From assembly GCA_035942035.1 (NCBI GenBank), contig DASZDK010000063.1, positions 15,586 to 79,585 on the forward strand: a DNA stretch of 64,000 bases. The letters are read 5' to 3'. Numbering within the stretch: position 1 is the stretch's first letter; every line of letters begins with the position of its first letter. Shown here piece after piece: positions 16,464-24,883 of the stretch. Both the position numbers and the translations under genes were made by a program. The notes beneath the pieces are model-generated. The model had not been told where the DNA came from, ran no database searches, and worked only from the letters and a program-made list of their open reading frames with translations. This DNA comes from JAHWJR01 sp035942035 (GTDB lineage Bacteria > Actinomycetota > Acidimicrobiia > Acidimicrobiales > CADCSY01).

Positions 16464-17117
16464 TCACTGCTCCTTTTGTTCCTCGTTGGCCCCGACCGGA
16501 GCACCTTCGCCCGCTTCGGGGGACGCACCGTTGCCGGCCGTCCGGCGCTCCTCGGCGGCGGCCTTCTTGCGGGCCGCCTCCGCCGCTGCCTGCACCCGCT
16601 TGTCAGGGGCGAGGACCATGGTCATGTTCCGGCCGTCGAGCTTGGGAGCCGCCTCCACCTTGGCCAGGTGGTTGTTGTGCTCGGCCACCCGGTCGAGGAT
16701 GCGCATGCCCAACTCGGGGTGATGGACCTCCCGGCCCCGGAACATGATCGTGATCTTCACCTTGTGACCCTCTTCCAAGAACTTCTGGACCTTTAGGGTC
16801 TTGGTGTCGAAGTCCCCCTTGCCGATCTTCACCCGGTACTTCATCTCCTTGATGGAGACCTGGGTGGTCTTTCGGCGTGACTCCTTGGCCTTCTGCGCCG
16901 CCTCGTACTTGTACTTGCCGTAGTCCATGATCCGGCACACCGGCGGCGACGCCTGTGGTGCCACCTCGACCAGGTCGAGGTCGAGGTCGCGGGCAATGGT
17001 CAGGGCTTCCGGCAGGGGTTTGATCCCCACCTGATCACCGTCGGCCGACACGAGACGAACCTCCCGTGCCCGGATGCGATCGTTGATACGAAGCTCGTTG
17101 CTCTCCGCTGCGGCTAT
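16464..17117 (-). CDS. infC: Translation initiation factor IF-3, non-canonical start
   Basis: IF-3 with its N- and C-domains linked by a basic helix (YGKYKYEAAQKAKESRRK) and the core KGDFDTKTLKVQKFLEEGHKVKI. The conserved N-terminal block NDRIRAREVRLV lies upstream of the first GTG (17051), so translation must begin earlier. The only open frame back to a stop gives ATA at 17117 preceded by GGAG at 9-nt spacing; ATC at 17087 is a weaker option. Rare AUU/AUA/AUC starts fit the known IF-3 self-discrimination mechanism. A ~35-residue acidic, Ala-rich C-terminal tail (after ~180) is an actinobacterial-type extension. 217 residues with the ATA start. Confidence 0.9.
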   Translation of the reverse strand: MAAAESNELRINDRIRAREVRLVSADGDQVGIKPLPEALTIARDLDLDLVEVAPQASPPVCRIMDYGKYKYEAAQKAKESRRKTTQVSIKEMKYRVKIGKGDFDTKTLKVQKFLEEGHKVKITIMFRGREVHHPELGMRILDRVAEHNNHLAKVEAAPKLDGRNMTMVLAPDKRVQAAAEAARKKAAAEERRTAGNGASPEAGEGAPVGANEEQKEQ

Positions 17118-17333
17118 CGGGCATCACTCCTGGCGTAGATCGGGCTCGCCGGAGGACGACGCCGGCGGGCGTCCCGGGAAGCGGACACCCGCCCACGGGA
17201 GCTCCGGCCGGAGGCCGGGTCCCGCTGGTGAGCGGCGTACGACCCGACGCACCCAGTAGGACGGTGGCCGGGTGGGGCGGTCCGGTGTGGACGAACCCGC
17301 TTCTCGAGTCGGTTGTGGCGTTAGGGTACCAGC
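17118..17333 (-). promoter_or_regulatory. infC leader and divergent promoter region
   Basis: About 216 bp separate the infC start from the divergent gene at 17334. The leader RNA can fold an 11-bp hairpin (17164-17174 with 17183-17193, one G-U pair, 8-nt loop) and a 12-bp palindrome at 17202-17213. Neither is followed by a U-tract. The AT-richer ttagggtacc at ~17323-17332 is the best -10-like patch, for one or both directions. No known riboswitch is recognised. Confidence 0.4.
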
Positions 17334-17792
17334 ATGAGCTCCCTCTGGACACCGGGCGGCGAGCGCCCCGTGCAACGCGAGCCCGACGGGCCGTCTTCAC
17401 CCCGCTCGTCTGCGCCTCCCGGCGGTGGCGCCAGCTCTGGGTCGCCCGAGCCCGACCTGAGCGCCGAGGAGCGGGCCCAGCTCGAGAACGAGCTGGCAGC
17501 CATGCAGGAGCAGGTCGCCAGCACGCCGGCAGCGGTGGTCGTGGCCAACCACGCCGTGGGCCTGTTCCAGCTGGCGGCCATCCACCTCAATCGCCAGCCG
17601 CCCAACCTCGGCGAGGGCCGCATCGCCATCGACGCCATGGCGGCGCTCGTCGAGGGTATGGAAGGGCGCCTGGGCGACGAGGAGCAGGCGCTGCGCGACG
17701 GCCTGCGCCAGCTGCAGATGGCGTTCGTGCAGCTGAGCGGCAGCGGCCGAAGTGCCGGTGAGGATGCGGACGAGGGCGGGCCCTCGGCCTGA
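17334..17792 (+). CDS. Small conserved protein, DUF1844-like
   Basis: 152 residues from ATG 17334. After a disordered Pro/Ser-rich first third, a helical domain starts at LSAEERAQLENELAAMQ and continues VVVANHAVGLFQLAAIHLN, then IAIDAMAALVEGMEGRLG and LRQLQMAFVQL. This two-helix pattern resembles the DUF1844 family of short helical bundle proteins found beside infC in Actinobacteria. Function unknown; the resemblance is from memory. Confidence 0.7.
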   Translation: MSSLWTPGGERPVQREPDGPSSPRSSAPPGGGASSGSPEPDLSAEERAQLENELAAMQEQVASTPAAVVVANHAVGLFQLAAIHLNRQPPNLGEGRIAIDAMAALVEGMEGRLGDEEQALRDGLRQLQMAFVQLSGSGRSAGEDADEGGPSA

Positions 17793-17841
17793 GGCCGGCG
17801 TCGCTCGTTTGACGACTCCGGTCGACGGGTAGCCGCCCGCC

Positions 17842-18075
17842 ATGCCCAACCCCCAGCAACCGGAGCTCTCCCGGAGCCGCCGCACGCCGCTCGATCCCGA
17901 CAGCATCGGTAGCGATCTGGAGGCCGGCTCCACACCGGTGGAGGACGAGGCCACCGCGCCGGTTCCTCCTGAGAACCAGCCCGGCCACCACCCCGAGCAC
18001 GACCAGGACAAGCCCGATGCCGAGGAGTTCCTGGCCCGGGCCCGGGAGGGTGCGTCCCCGGAGCGCGACGACTGA
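17842..18075 (+). CDS. Small acidic hypothetical protein
   Basis: A 77-residue, Pro/Glu/Asp-rich ORF from ATG 17842, probably disordered, with the segment ENQPGHHPEHDQDKPD in the middle. It has no domain and no membrane segment. It sits 49 bp after the DUF1844-like gene in the same orientation. The coordinated HPEH/DKPD motif and regular spacing suggest a real gene, but evidence is limited. Confidence 0.5.
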   Translation: MPNPQQPELSRSRRTPLDPDSIGSDLEAGSTPVEDEATAPVPPENQPGHHPEHDQDKPDAEEFLARAREGASPERDD

Positions 18076-18189
18076 CTCCGCCGGCTGAGGCGCGGCCCCG
18101 GGCCCCGGGGCACAGCCGGTGCTGATGCCACCGCGGATCGTGCCTGAACCGGTAACGTTCTCCCGCCGCTGACCAGCGAGGGAGTGTGG

Positions 18190-18933
18190 ATGGCCGAGTC
18201 CCCGGTCGTGGTCCTCGAGAAGGTCAACAAGTGGTTCGGCGACCTCCACGTCCTGCGTGACATCGACCTGTCGGTGGACGCGGGGGAGGTGGTCGTGGTG
18301 GTGGGACCGTCGGGGTCGGGCAAGTCGACGCTGTGCCGGTGCATCAACCGGCTCGAGCCCATCGACAGCGGCACCATCCTCGTCGACGGCGCCCCCCTCC
18401 CCGAGGAGGGCAAGGAGCTCGCCCGCCTCCGGGCCAAGGTGGGCATGGTCTTCCAGTCGTTCAATCTCTTCGCCCACAAGACGGTCCTTCAGAACGTGAC
18501 CCTGGGGCCGGTGAAGGCCCTCGGCCAACCACGGGTGGCGGCCCGGGAGCGGGCCATGGAGCTGCTCGAGCGCGTCGGCATCGCCGAGAAGGCCGACCGC
18601 TACCCCGCCGAGCTCTCGGGCGGCCAGCAGCAGCGCGCCGCCATCGCCCGGGCCCTGGCCATGGGCCCCAAGGTCATGCTCTTCGACGAGCCCACCTCGG
18701 CGCTCGACCCGGAGATGATCAAGGAGGTGCTCGACGTGATGGTCGAGCTGGCCGAGGAGGGCACGACCATGATCGTGGTGTCCCACGAGATGGGCTTCGC
18801 CCGTTCGGCCGCCCAGCGGGTGGTGTTCATGGACGGCGGGCGCATCGTCGAGGTGGCGCCCCCCGAACGCTTCTTCAGCGAGCCGGAGAGCGAGCGGGCC
18901 CGTGACTTCCTGTCCAAGATCCTGGCTCACTGA
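18190..18933 (+). CDS. glnQ: Polar amino-acid ABC transporter, ATP-binding protein
   Basis: 247 residues from ATG 18190 (GAGGGA 5 nt upstream favours this over GTG 18184). Complete ABC ATPase: Walker A GPSGSGKST, Q-loop MVFQSFNLF, signature LSGGQQQR, Walker B VMLFDEP, D-loop and H-loop VSHEMGF. The HisP/GlnQ subfamily is indicated by FNLFAHKTVLQNV and HEMGFAR. It energises import by the two permeases at 19942 and 20583 with the lipoprotein at 18956; the substrate is probably glutamate or glutamine. Confidence 0.93.
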   Translation: MAESPVVVLEKVNKWFGDLHVLRDIDLSVDAGEVVVVVGPSGSGKSTLCRCINRLEPIDSGTILVDGAPLPEEGKELARLRAKVGMVFQSFNLFAHKTVLQNVTLGPVKALGQPRVAARERAMELLERVGIAEKADRYPAELSGGQQQRAAIARALAMGPKVMLFDEPTSALDPEMIKEVLDVMVELAEEGTTMIVVSHEMGFARSAAQRVVFMDGGRIVEVAPPERFFSEPESERARDFLSKILAH

Positions 18934-18955
18934 GCCCGACTGCAAGGAGAGACAC

Positions 18956-19861
18956 ATGCACCACACTCGACCTCGCTGGTTGATCGGCCTGCTCTTGGGC
19001 CTGGCCATGGTGGCCACCGCCTGTGGCGGTGGAAACGGCGGCACCGACACCAGCCAAGGCTCCGACACCACCCAGGGCGGCAACAACGAGGAGACGATCG
19101 AGCACCCGCCGGGCTCGACCATGGCCGAGATCCAGGACCGGGGCACCATCACGGTCGGGACCAAGTTCGACCAGCCGCTGTTCGGGCTCAAGCGAGCGAC
19201 CACCGGCGAGGTCGAGGGCTTCGACGTGGAGATCGCCAAGCTCATCGCCGAGGCCATCGACCCCGATCTCGAGACCGAGTTCGTGGAGACGCCCTCGGCC
19301 GTGCGCGAGGACGTGCTCGTCAACGGCGACGTCGACATGGTGGTGGCGACCTACACGATCAACGACAAGCGCAAGGAGCGGGTGGGCTTCGCCGGTCCTT
19401 ACTACGTGGCCGGACAGGACATCATGGTCATGGCCGGCAATCCCGAGGACATCCAGGGCGTCGACGACCTGAACGGCAAGCGGGTCTGCTCGGTGCAGGG
19501 ATCGACCTCGATCGAGAACGTCCGCGAGATGGCCCCCGAGGCAGAGGTCACCGAGTTCGGCACCTACAGCCAGTGTGCCGACGCCATGAGCGACGGCAGG
19601 GTCGACGCGGTCAGCACCGACAACGTCATCCTGCTCGGGCTCATCGAGGAGAGTGGCGGCGAGTTCGAGCTGGTGGGCAATCCGTTCACCACCGAGCCGT
19701 ACGGCATCGGCGTCCCCAAGGACGACGACGAGTTCCGCGCCTTCATCAACGACCGCCTCGAGGAGATCTACGAGAATGGGGAGTGGGCCGAGGCCTACGA
19801 GCGCACGGTCGGCGTGGTCGACGAGAAGACCCCGGAGCCTCCGGAGGTCGACCGCTACTGA
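18956..19861 (+). CDS. Amino-acid ABC transporter substrate-binding lipoprotein
   Basis: 301 residues from ATG 18956, preceded by AAGGAGA. The lipoprotein signal ends in the lipobox-like VATAC, followed by a Gly/Asn/Thr-rich linker. The SBP_bac_3 fold is recognised by FDQPLFGLKRATTGEVEGFDVEIAKLIAE (split here as FGLKRATTGEVEGFDVE), DVDMVVATYTIN, RKERVGFAGPYYVAGQ and GKRVCSVQGSTSIENV. This set is typical of glutamate-binding proteins (GluB-like). Anchored outside the membrane, it feeds the permeases downstream. Confidence 0.93.
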   Translation: MHHTRPRWLIGLLLGLAMVATACGGGNGGTDTSQGSDTTQGGNNEETIEHPPGSTMAEIQDRGTITVGTKFDQPLFGLKRATTGEVEGFDVEIAKLIAEAIDPDLETEFVETPSAVREDVLVNGDVDMVVATYTINDKRKERVGFAGPYYVAGQDIMVMAGNPEDIQGVDDLNGKRVCSVQGSTSIENVREMAPEAEVTEFGTYSQCADAMSDGRVDAVSTDNVILLGLIEESGGEFELVGNPFTTEPYGIGVPKDDDEFRAFINDRLEEIYENGEWAEAYERTVGVVDEKTPEPPEVDRY

Positions 19862-19941
19862 TCGTGCCCTGGTCCGCCAGGGGCCTACGGGGGACGGAGG
19901 CCCACCTCCGCCCCCCGGCCCCCCAGCCGAGGTAGGCCGCG

Positions 19942-20586
19942 CTGGACGTCATCCTCGACAACCTGGGCCGCTTCGGCACGGGGATCCGCACCACCGTCAC
20001 CCTGACCCTGCTGTCGTGGACGGCGGCGTTCGCCATCGGCCTGGTCGTGGCCTCGTTCCGGGTGGGCCCCATCGCACCGCTGCGGGCGGCGGCCACCACC
20101 TACGTGGAGCTGGTGCGCAACTGCCCCCTGGCGGTGCTGTTCGTGTTCTTCTTCTTCGGGCTGCCCAAGGTCATGGGCGTCTACCCGGCCTACACCACGG
20201 CAGTGATCGTGCTGGCGCTCTACACCGGCACCTACGTCACCGAGACCATCCGCTCCGGCATCAACTCGGTTGCCGGCGGCCAGGCCGAGGCTGCCCGCTC
20301 GCTGGGGCTGACCTTCCCCCAGCTCCTGGCCTACGTGGTCCTCCCCCAGGCGCTGCGGACCGTGGTGGCCCCCCTCGGCAACCTGTTCATCGCCCTCACC
20401 AAGAACTCCTCCATCGCCTTCACCATCTCGGTGGGCGAGCTCACCGGGACCGCCCAGCGGGTGGGCAACGCCACCGACAACTACCACGCCGCCTTCCTGG
20501 CGGCCGCCGTCGGCTACCTGCTGCTGACCATCCCTTCGGGCCTGGTCTTCGGGGCCATCGAGCGGCGGGTGGCGGTGAAGCGGTGA
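19942..20586 (+). CDS. Amino-acid ABC transporter permease 1
   Basis: 214 residues if translation starts at CTG 19942. No ATG, GTG or TTG exists upstream of GTG 20047 in this frame after a TAG at 19933, yet the conserved first membrane helix (TVTLTLLSWTAAFAIGLVVA) is encoded before 20047. GAGG lies 9 nt before the CTG. The permease signature EAAxxxG region reads GGQAEAARSLGLTFPQLLAYVVLPQALR. Five hydrophobic segments. HisM/GlnP type. Its TGA overlaps the GTG of permease 2. Confidence 0.88.
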   Translation: MDVILDNLGRFGTGIRTTVTLTLLSWTAAFAIGLVVASFRVGPIAPLRAAATTYVELVRNCPLAVLFVFFFFGLPKVMGVYPAYTTAVIVLALYTGTYVTETIRSGINSVAGGQAEAARSLGLTFPQLLAYVVLPQALRTVVAPLGNLFIALTKNSSIAFTISVGELTGTAQRVGNATDNYHAAFLAAAVGYLLLTIPSGLVFGAIERRVAVKR

Positions 20587-21497
20587 CCCGCCGGCGCACC
20601 GCCACGACGGCGCTGCTGGGGGACGAGCTGGGGCCGCGCGGGCGGCGGCGGGTCCTCATCGGCTCGGTGGTGTCGGGGGCGCTGCTGGCCGTGATCGTCG
20701 TCGTGGCCCTCCGGCGGCTTGGGTCACGGGGCCAGCTCGACGCCGATCTGTGGCGGCCGCTGGCCGACCTGAGGGTCATGCGCTTCTTCCTCGTCGGTGC
20801 CCTCAACACGGGCAAAGCGGCGTCGGCGGCCATGATCGGCGCCGTCGCCCTGGGCATGGTGCTGGCCCTGGGGCGCCTGGCCCGCGCCGCTCCACTGCGC
20901 TGGCTGGCCGGCACCTGGGTCGAGTTCTTCCGGGGCTTCCCGCTGCTGTTGCTGCTGCTGTTCCTGGCCTTCGGCCTGCCCCGCTACGGCATCAAGCTGC
21001 CCCTGCTGTGGACCCTGGTGCTGGCGTTGACGCTCTACAACGGCGCCGTGCTGGGCGAGATCTTCCGGGCTGGCATCCTGTCGCTCGACCGGGGCCAGAC
21101 CGAGGCCGCCTACGCCGTCGGGCTCGGGTACTGGCGGGCCATGGGCTCGGTCATCGTGCCCCAGGCCTTCCGGCGGATGGTGCCGGCCATCGTCAGCCAG
21201 CTCATCACCCTGCTCAAGGACACGTCGCTCGGCTTCTTCGTCCAGTACGAAGAGCTCCTCCGTCGGGGTCAGCTGGCCGGCCAGGACTTCCGCAACCTCC
21301 TCCAGTCGCTGTTCGTCGTGGCCGCCATGTACGTCGCCGCGAACTTCGTGCTCAGCCGGTTGGCTCGGCGCCTCGAGGTCCGCCAGCGCCGGCGTTACCG
21401 GGCCGGCGGCATCGAGGTCACGGGCGGGCCCGAGGACCTGGTCATGGTCGATTCCTCGACGCCGGCCCCCGCTCGGGCCGCGCCGGTCAGCAGCTGA
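20583..21497 (+). CDS. Amino-acid ABC transporter permease 2
   Basis: 304 residues from GTG 20583, sharing GTGA with permease 1. An extra N-terminal membrane helix (SVVSGALLAVIVVVAL) precedes the standard core with the ABC-contact loop GQTEAAYAVGLGYWRAMGSVIVPQAFRR (read in two parts) and VEFFRGFPLLLLLLFLAFG. A ~45-residue hydrophilic C-terminal tail is unusual but plain. Forms the heterodimeric channel with permease 1 (GluC/GluD-like). Confidence 0.93.
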   Translation: MTRRRTATTALLGDELGPRGRRRVLIGSVVSGALLAVIVVVALRRLGSRGQLDADLWRPLADLRVMRFFLVGALNTGKAASAAMIGAVALGMVLALGRLARAAPLRWLAGTWVEFFRGFPLLLLLLFLAFGLPRYGIKLPLLWTLVLALTLYNGAVLGEIFRAGILSLDRGQTEAAYAVGLGYWRAMGSVIVPQAFRRMVPAIVSQLITLLKDTSLGFFVQYEELLRRGQLAGQDFRNLLQSLFVVAAMYVAANFVLSRLARRLEVRQRRRYRAGGIEVTGGPEDLVMVDSSTPAPARAAPVSS

Positions 21498-21522
21498 GGA
21501 CCCGGAGCGCGCCGTCGGCCAC

Positions 21523-21732
21523 TCAGTCGGCGGTGAGGGGCTCGAGGGCAGTGGCCTCCCATTGCCCGAGGTGGCCGGGCACCCGGCGGTAGGTCACCGG
21601 CGTGCCGGCAGCGATGCGGCGGCTGCCGTCGGCCACCGCGGTGCAGTGGAAGAACAGCGCCTCGCCGTCGTCGCCCCGCACGGTGCCCCAGCCCCGGGCG
21701 TCGTCGAAGGCCGCCACCCGGCCGCGAGTCAA
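21523..21732 (-). CDS. Cold-shock-domain-like small protein
   Basis: 69 residues from TTG 21732, whose TTGA overlaps the hisG stop. The sequence follows a cold-shock fold: GRVAAFDDARGWGTV (RNP1-like GWGTV) and EALFFHCTAV (RNP2-like FFH), then GTPVTYRRV. Canonical CSPs have KGFGFI and VFVHFS, so the aromatic set is diverged. Probably a nucleic-acid binding protein, translationally coupled to hisG. It is too short and atypical in start to be found by simple ORF scans. Confidence 0.7.
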   Translation of the reverse strand: MTRGRVAAFDDARGWGTVRGDDGEALFFHCTAVADGSRRIAAGTPVTYRRVPGHLGQWEATALEPLTAD

Positions 21733-22604
21733 TGGACGATCTTCGACAGCGGGACCTCGATGATGTCGCTGGCGCCGGCGTCGGAGAGAGCGGGGATGAG
21801 GATGTTGATGTCGGTCTTGGGCACGACGGTCTCGACCGCGTAGCCGCCGGCACCGAAGAGCTTGGAGACCGTGGGCGCCTTCATGGCCGGCAGCATGGCG
21901 ATGACCGCCTCCAGGTCCTCCTCGCCCACGTTGAGCTTGACCAGCACCTTTCCCCGCGCCTCGAGCGCGCCCTGCAGAAGGGTGTGGAGCTGCTCCATGG
22001 CGTGGCGCTTTGCCGGGTCGGCGTAGGCGTCGGCGTTGGCGATGAGCTCGGTGAACGACACCAGGATGGTGTCGAGGATCCGCAGCTTTGCCGCCCGCAG
22101 CGCCCGGCCGGTCTCGGTGATCTCCACCACGGCGTCGGCGACGTCGGGGATCTTGGCCTCGGTGGCCCCGTGGGACAGGCGCACCCGGGCGTCCACCCCG
22201 TGCTCGGCCAGGAACCGCCGGGTCAGCTGCGGGTACTCCGTCGACACCCGCACGCCGGCCGGGAGGTCGCCGACCTTGCGCCACGGCGAGTCGTCGGCCA
22301 CGGCCAGCACCACCTTGATCGGACGGGCGGTGGCCTTGGAGTAGTGGAGCTCACCCAGCGACACCACCTCGCTGGAGGTCTCCTCGATCCAGTCGCGACC
22401 GGTGATGCCGAGGTCGTAGAGCCCCTCGGCCACGTAGCTGGGGATCTCCTGGGGCCGCAAGATGCGCACGTCGACGACCCGGGGGTCGGCGATGATCGCC
22501 TTGTAGTCCACCGTCGAGCTGCGGGCCACGGCCAGGTCGGCGGCCTCGAACAGCTCGAGGGTGGCCCGTTCGAGAGAACCCTTGGGCAACACCAGGCGCA
22601 GCAT
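21729..22604 (-). CDS. hisG: ATP phosphoribosyltransferase, long form
   Basis: 291 residues, the hexameric HisG-L type with a C-terminal ACT-like regulatory domain (KVLVKLNVGEEDLEAVIAML onward) that mediates histidine feedback. The catalytic part has LRLVLPKGSL, GLYDLGITGRDW and the PRPP-binding loop region VEITETGRALRAAKLRILD. First step of histidine synthesis. No other his gene is adjacent; instead it shares ATGA with ribH upstream. Confidence 0.95.
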   Translation of the reverse strand: MLRLVLPKGSLERATLELFEAADLAVARSSTVDYKAIIADPRVVDVRILRPQEIPSYVAEGLYDLGITGRDWIEETSSEVVSLGELHYSKATARPIKVVLAVADDSPWRKVGDLPAGVRVSTEYPQLTRRFLAEHGVDARVRLSHGATEAKIPDVADAVVEITETGRALRAAKLRILDTILVSFTELIANADAYADPAKRHAMEQLHTLLQGALEARGKVLVKLNVGEEDLEAVIAMLPAMKAPTVSKLFGAGGYAVETVVPKTDINILIPALSDAGASDIIEVPLSKIVH

Positions 22605-23080
22605 CAGGGGCGCCGCTTGGGCAGCTGGCGCAGCAGGTCGGCCATCTCCAGGGCGGTCTCGGCCGCCTCGTAGCCCTTGCTGCCGGCCTTGCCCCCGGCC
22701 CGTTCGAGGGCCTGCTCGACGCTGTCGGTAGTGAGCACGCCGAAGGCGACGGGCACGCCGGTGTCGAGCCCAGCCCGCTGCAGGCCGCCGGCGCACTCGC
22801 CAGCCACGTGCTCGTAGTGGCCAGTGGCCCCCCGGATGACCGCCCCCAGGGCGATCACCGCGTCGAACTCCCCCGAGGCGGCCAGGCGCTGAGCCACCAG
22901 CGGCAGCTCGAAGGCGCCTGGCGCCCACGCCACGGTGATGGAGCCAGCGTCGACGCCGTGGCGCTGGAGACCGTCCCGGGCGCCGGCGAGCAGGCGCTCG
23001 GTGATCAGGTCGTTGAAGCGGGCGCAGGCGATGGCGACCCGCAGCCCCTCACCCTGCAGCTGCCCGGCGTAGGTGGTCAC
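22604..23080 (-). CDS. ribH: 6,7-dimethyl-8-ribityllumazine synthase
   Basis: 158 residues from GTG 23080. Lumazine synthase motifs: IACARFNDLITERLLAGA, VAWAPGAFELPLVAQ, IALGAVIRGATGHYEHVA with the catalytic His, and PVAFGVLTTDSVEQALERAG. Condenses the ribD product with the RibB product. GTGA is shared with the ribBA stop. Confidence 0.96.
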   Translation of the reverse strand: MTTYAGQLQGEGLRVAIACARFNDLITERLLAGARDGLQRHGVDAGSITVAWAPGAFELPLVAQRLAASGEFDAVIALGAVIRGATGHYEHVAGECAGGLQRAGLDTGVPVAFGVLTTDSVEQALERAGGKAGSKGYEAAETALEMADLLRQLPKRRP

Positions 23081-24306
23081 TCGAGCCCCTCGAGCAGGTG
23101 GCCCATCCGCTGCTGCTTGGTGCGCAGGTAACGGATGTTCTCGGGGTTGGGCACGGACTGCAGCGGCACTCGCTCCACGATGTGGAGACCGTACCCGTCG
23201 AGACCGCCGTACTTGGCCGGATTGTTGGTGAGCAGCCGCATGGTGGTGACCCCGAGGTCGACCAGGATCTGTGCGCCGATGCCGTACTTGCGGCTGTCGA
23301 CGGGCAGGCCCAGCTCGAGGTTGGCGTCGACGGTGTCGTGCCCCTCGTCCTGGAGGTTGTAGGCCCGCAGCTTGTGGGCGATGCCGATGCCCCGGCCCTC
23401 GTGGCCCCGGAGGTAGACGATCACGCCCAGGCCTTCGGCGGCGATGCGGCGGATGCCCTCCTGCAACTGCACTCGGCAGTCGCAGCGCATCGAACCCAGG
23501 GCGTCGCCGGTGAGGCACTCGGAGTGGACCCGCACCAGCACGTCGTCCTCGCCCTGGACGGCGCCCTTGACCAGAGCCACGTGCTGCTCGCCGTCGAGGA
23601 GCGACTCGTAGACGTAACAGGTGAAGTCGCCCCACTCCGTGGGGATACGGGCGTCGGCCACCCGCTTCACCAGCTTCTCCCGCTGGCGGCGGTGACGGAT
23701 GAGGTCGGCGATGGTGATGATGAGCAGCCCGTGGCGGGCGGCGAGCTCTTCGAGCTCGGGGAGGCGGGCCATGGCGCTCTTGTCCTCCGTGACCACCTCG
23801 CTGAGCACGCCGGCGGGGTACAGGCCGGCCATGCGGGCCAGGTCGACGGCCGCTTCGGTGTGCCCGGCGCGGTTGAGCACCCCGCCGGCCCGGGCCCGCA
23901 GCGGGTACATGTGGCCGGGGCGGGCCAGGTCGGCGGGCTTGGTTGCCGGATCGATGAGGGCGGCGATGGTGGCCGCCCGGTCGCCGGCGGAGATGCCCGT
24001 GGTCGTCCCGTGGCGGTGGTCGACCGAGACGGTGAACGCCGTGCGCTGGCTCTCGGTGTTGTCGACGACCATGGGCGGCAGCTCCAGCTCGTCGAGTCGC
24101 TCGCCGGTCATGGGCATGCAGATGACACCCGAGGTGTGGCTCAGAAAGAAGGCGATCTTCTCGGCGGTGGCGTGCTCGGCCGCCATGACGAGGTCGCCCT
24201 CGTTCTCCCGGTCCTCGTCGTCGACGACGATGACGATCTCGCCCCGCCCGATGGCCTCGATGGCGTCGTCGACGGAGCCCAGGGCGGCGTTGCGCGGCGA
24301 GGTCAC
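23077..24306 (-). CDS. ribBA: Bifunctional DHBP synthase / GTP cyclohydrolase II
   Basis: 409 residues from GTG 24306. N-terminal DHBP synthase (about 1-200) has VDDEDRENEGDLVMAAE and the HRHGTTTGISAGDRA segment. C-terminal GTP cyclohydrolase II (about 205-409) has RVHSECLTGDALGSMRCDC, the zinc cysteines, then YLRGHEGRGIG. Catalyses the two committed entry steps of riboflavin synthesis. Its start overlaps the ribE stop. Confidence 0.97.
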   Translation of the reverse strand: MTSPRNAALGSVDDAIEAIGRGEIVIVVDDEDRENEGDLVMAAEHATAEKIAFFLSHTSGVICMPMTGERLDELELPPMVVDNTESQRTAFTVSVDHRHGTTTGISAGDRAATIAALIDPATKPADLARPGHMYPLRARAGGVLNRAGHTEAAVDLARMAGLYPAGVLSEVVTEDKSAMARLPELEELAARHGLLIITIADLIRHRRQREKLVKRVADARIPTEWGDFTCYVYESLLDGEQHVALVKGAVQGEDDVLVRVHSECLTGDALGSMRCDCRVQLQEGIRRIAAEGLGVIVYLRGHEGRGIGIAHKLRAYNLQDEGHDTVDANLELGLPVDSRKYGIGAQILVDLGVTTMRLLTNNPAKYGGLDGYGLHIVERVPLQSVPNPENIRYLRTKQQRMGHLLEGLE

Positions 24307-24881
24307 GAGCGGGCCTCCATGCCGGCGGCCATGAGCCGCTCGACGTACTTGGCCACCACGTCGAACTCGAGGTTGACCCGGTCGCCAGCCCTCCTGCGCC
24401 CGAGTGTGGTCACCTCGGCGGTGTGCGGCACCACGGCGACGGTGAAGTCGTCACCGCCGGCCTCGACCACGGTGAGGCTCACGCCGTCGACGGCCACCGC
24501 GCCCTTGGGCACGAGGTAACGGGCGAGGTCGCCGGACACCCCGACGCGCAGGTCGGGAGCAGGGCGCAGCACCTGGCCCACGGCATCGACGTGGCCCTGC
24601 ACGAGGTGGCCGCCCAACCGGTCGGCCAGCCGCAACGGGCGCTCGAGATTGACCGGCTCGCCGATTGGCCGGCCGCCCAGCGTCGTGCAGCTGAGCGTCT
24701 CGTCGCTGAGGTCGGCCTCCCACCAGCCGTCGCCCAGCTCGACGGCGGTGAGGCAGCAGCCGTCGACGGCCACGGAACTGCCCACCGTGGTGCCTTCCAG
24801 CACCCGGGTGGCGGCGATGCGCAGGCGTCCGCCGCGCCGCCCGGCGACCGTGCCCACCTCTTCGACCAGGCCCGTGAACAC
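24303..24881 (-). CDS. ribE: Riboflavin synthase alpha chain
   Basis: 192 residues from GTG 24881. Two internally repeated lumazine-binding domains: MFTGLVEEVG with SVAVDGCCLTAVEL, then GHLVQGHVDAVG with GAVAVDGVSLTVVEA. Makes riboflavin by dismutation of lumazine. Placed between ribD and ribBA, with 4-nt coupling to the latter and a 2-nt gap from ribD. Confidence 0.96.
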   Translation of the reverse strand: MFTGLVEEVGTVAGRRGGRLRIAATRVLEGTTVGSSVAVDGCCLTAVELGDGWWEADLSDETLSCTTLGGRPIGEPVNLERPLRLADRLGGHLVQGHVDAVGQVLRPAPDLRVGVSGDLARYLVPKGAVAVDGVSLTVVEAGGDDFTVAVVPHTAEVTTLGRRRAGDRVNLEFDVVAKYVERLMAAGMEARS

Positions 24882-24883
24882 CG

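Noticed and set aside
17034..17051. GTG 17051 with GGGAGG before it as the infC start
   Set aside because: The purine run is part of codons for the conserved Arg-Glu-Val; using it would delete the conserved IF-3 N-terminal block.
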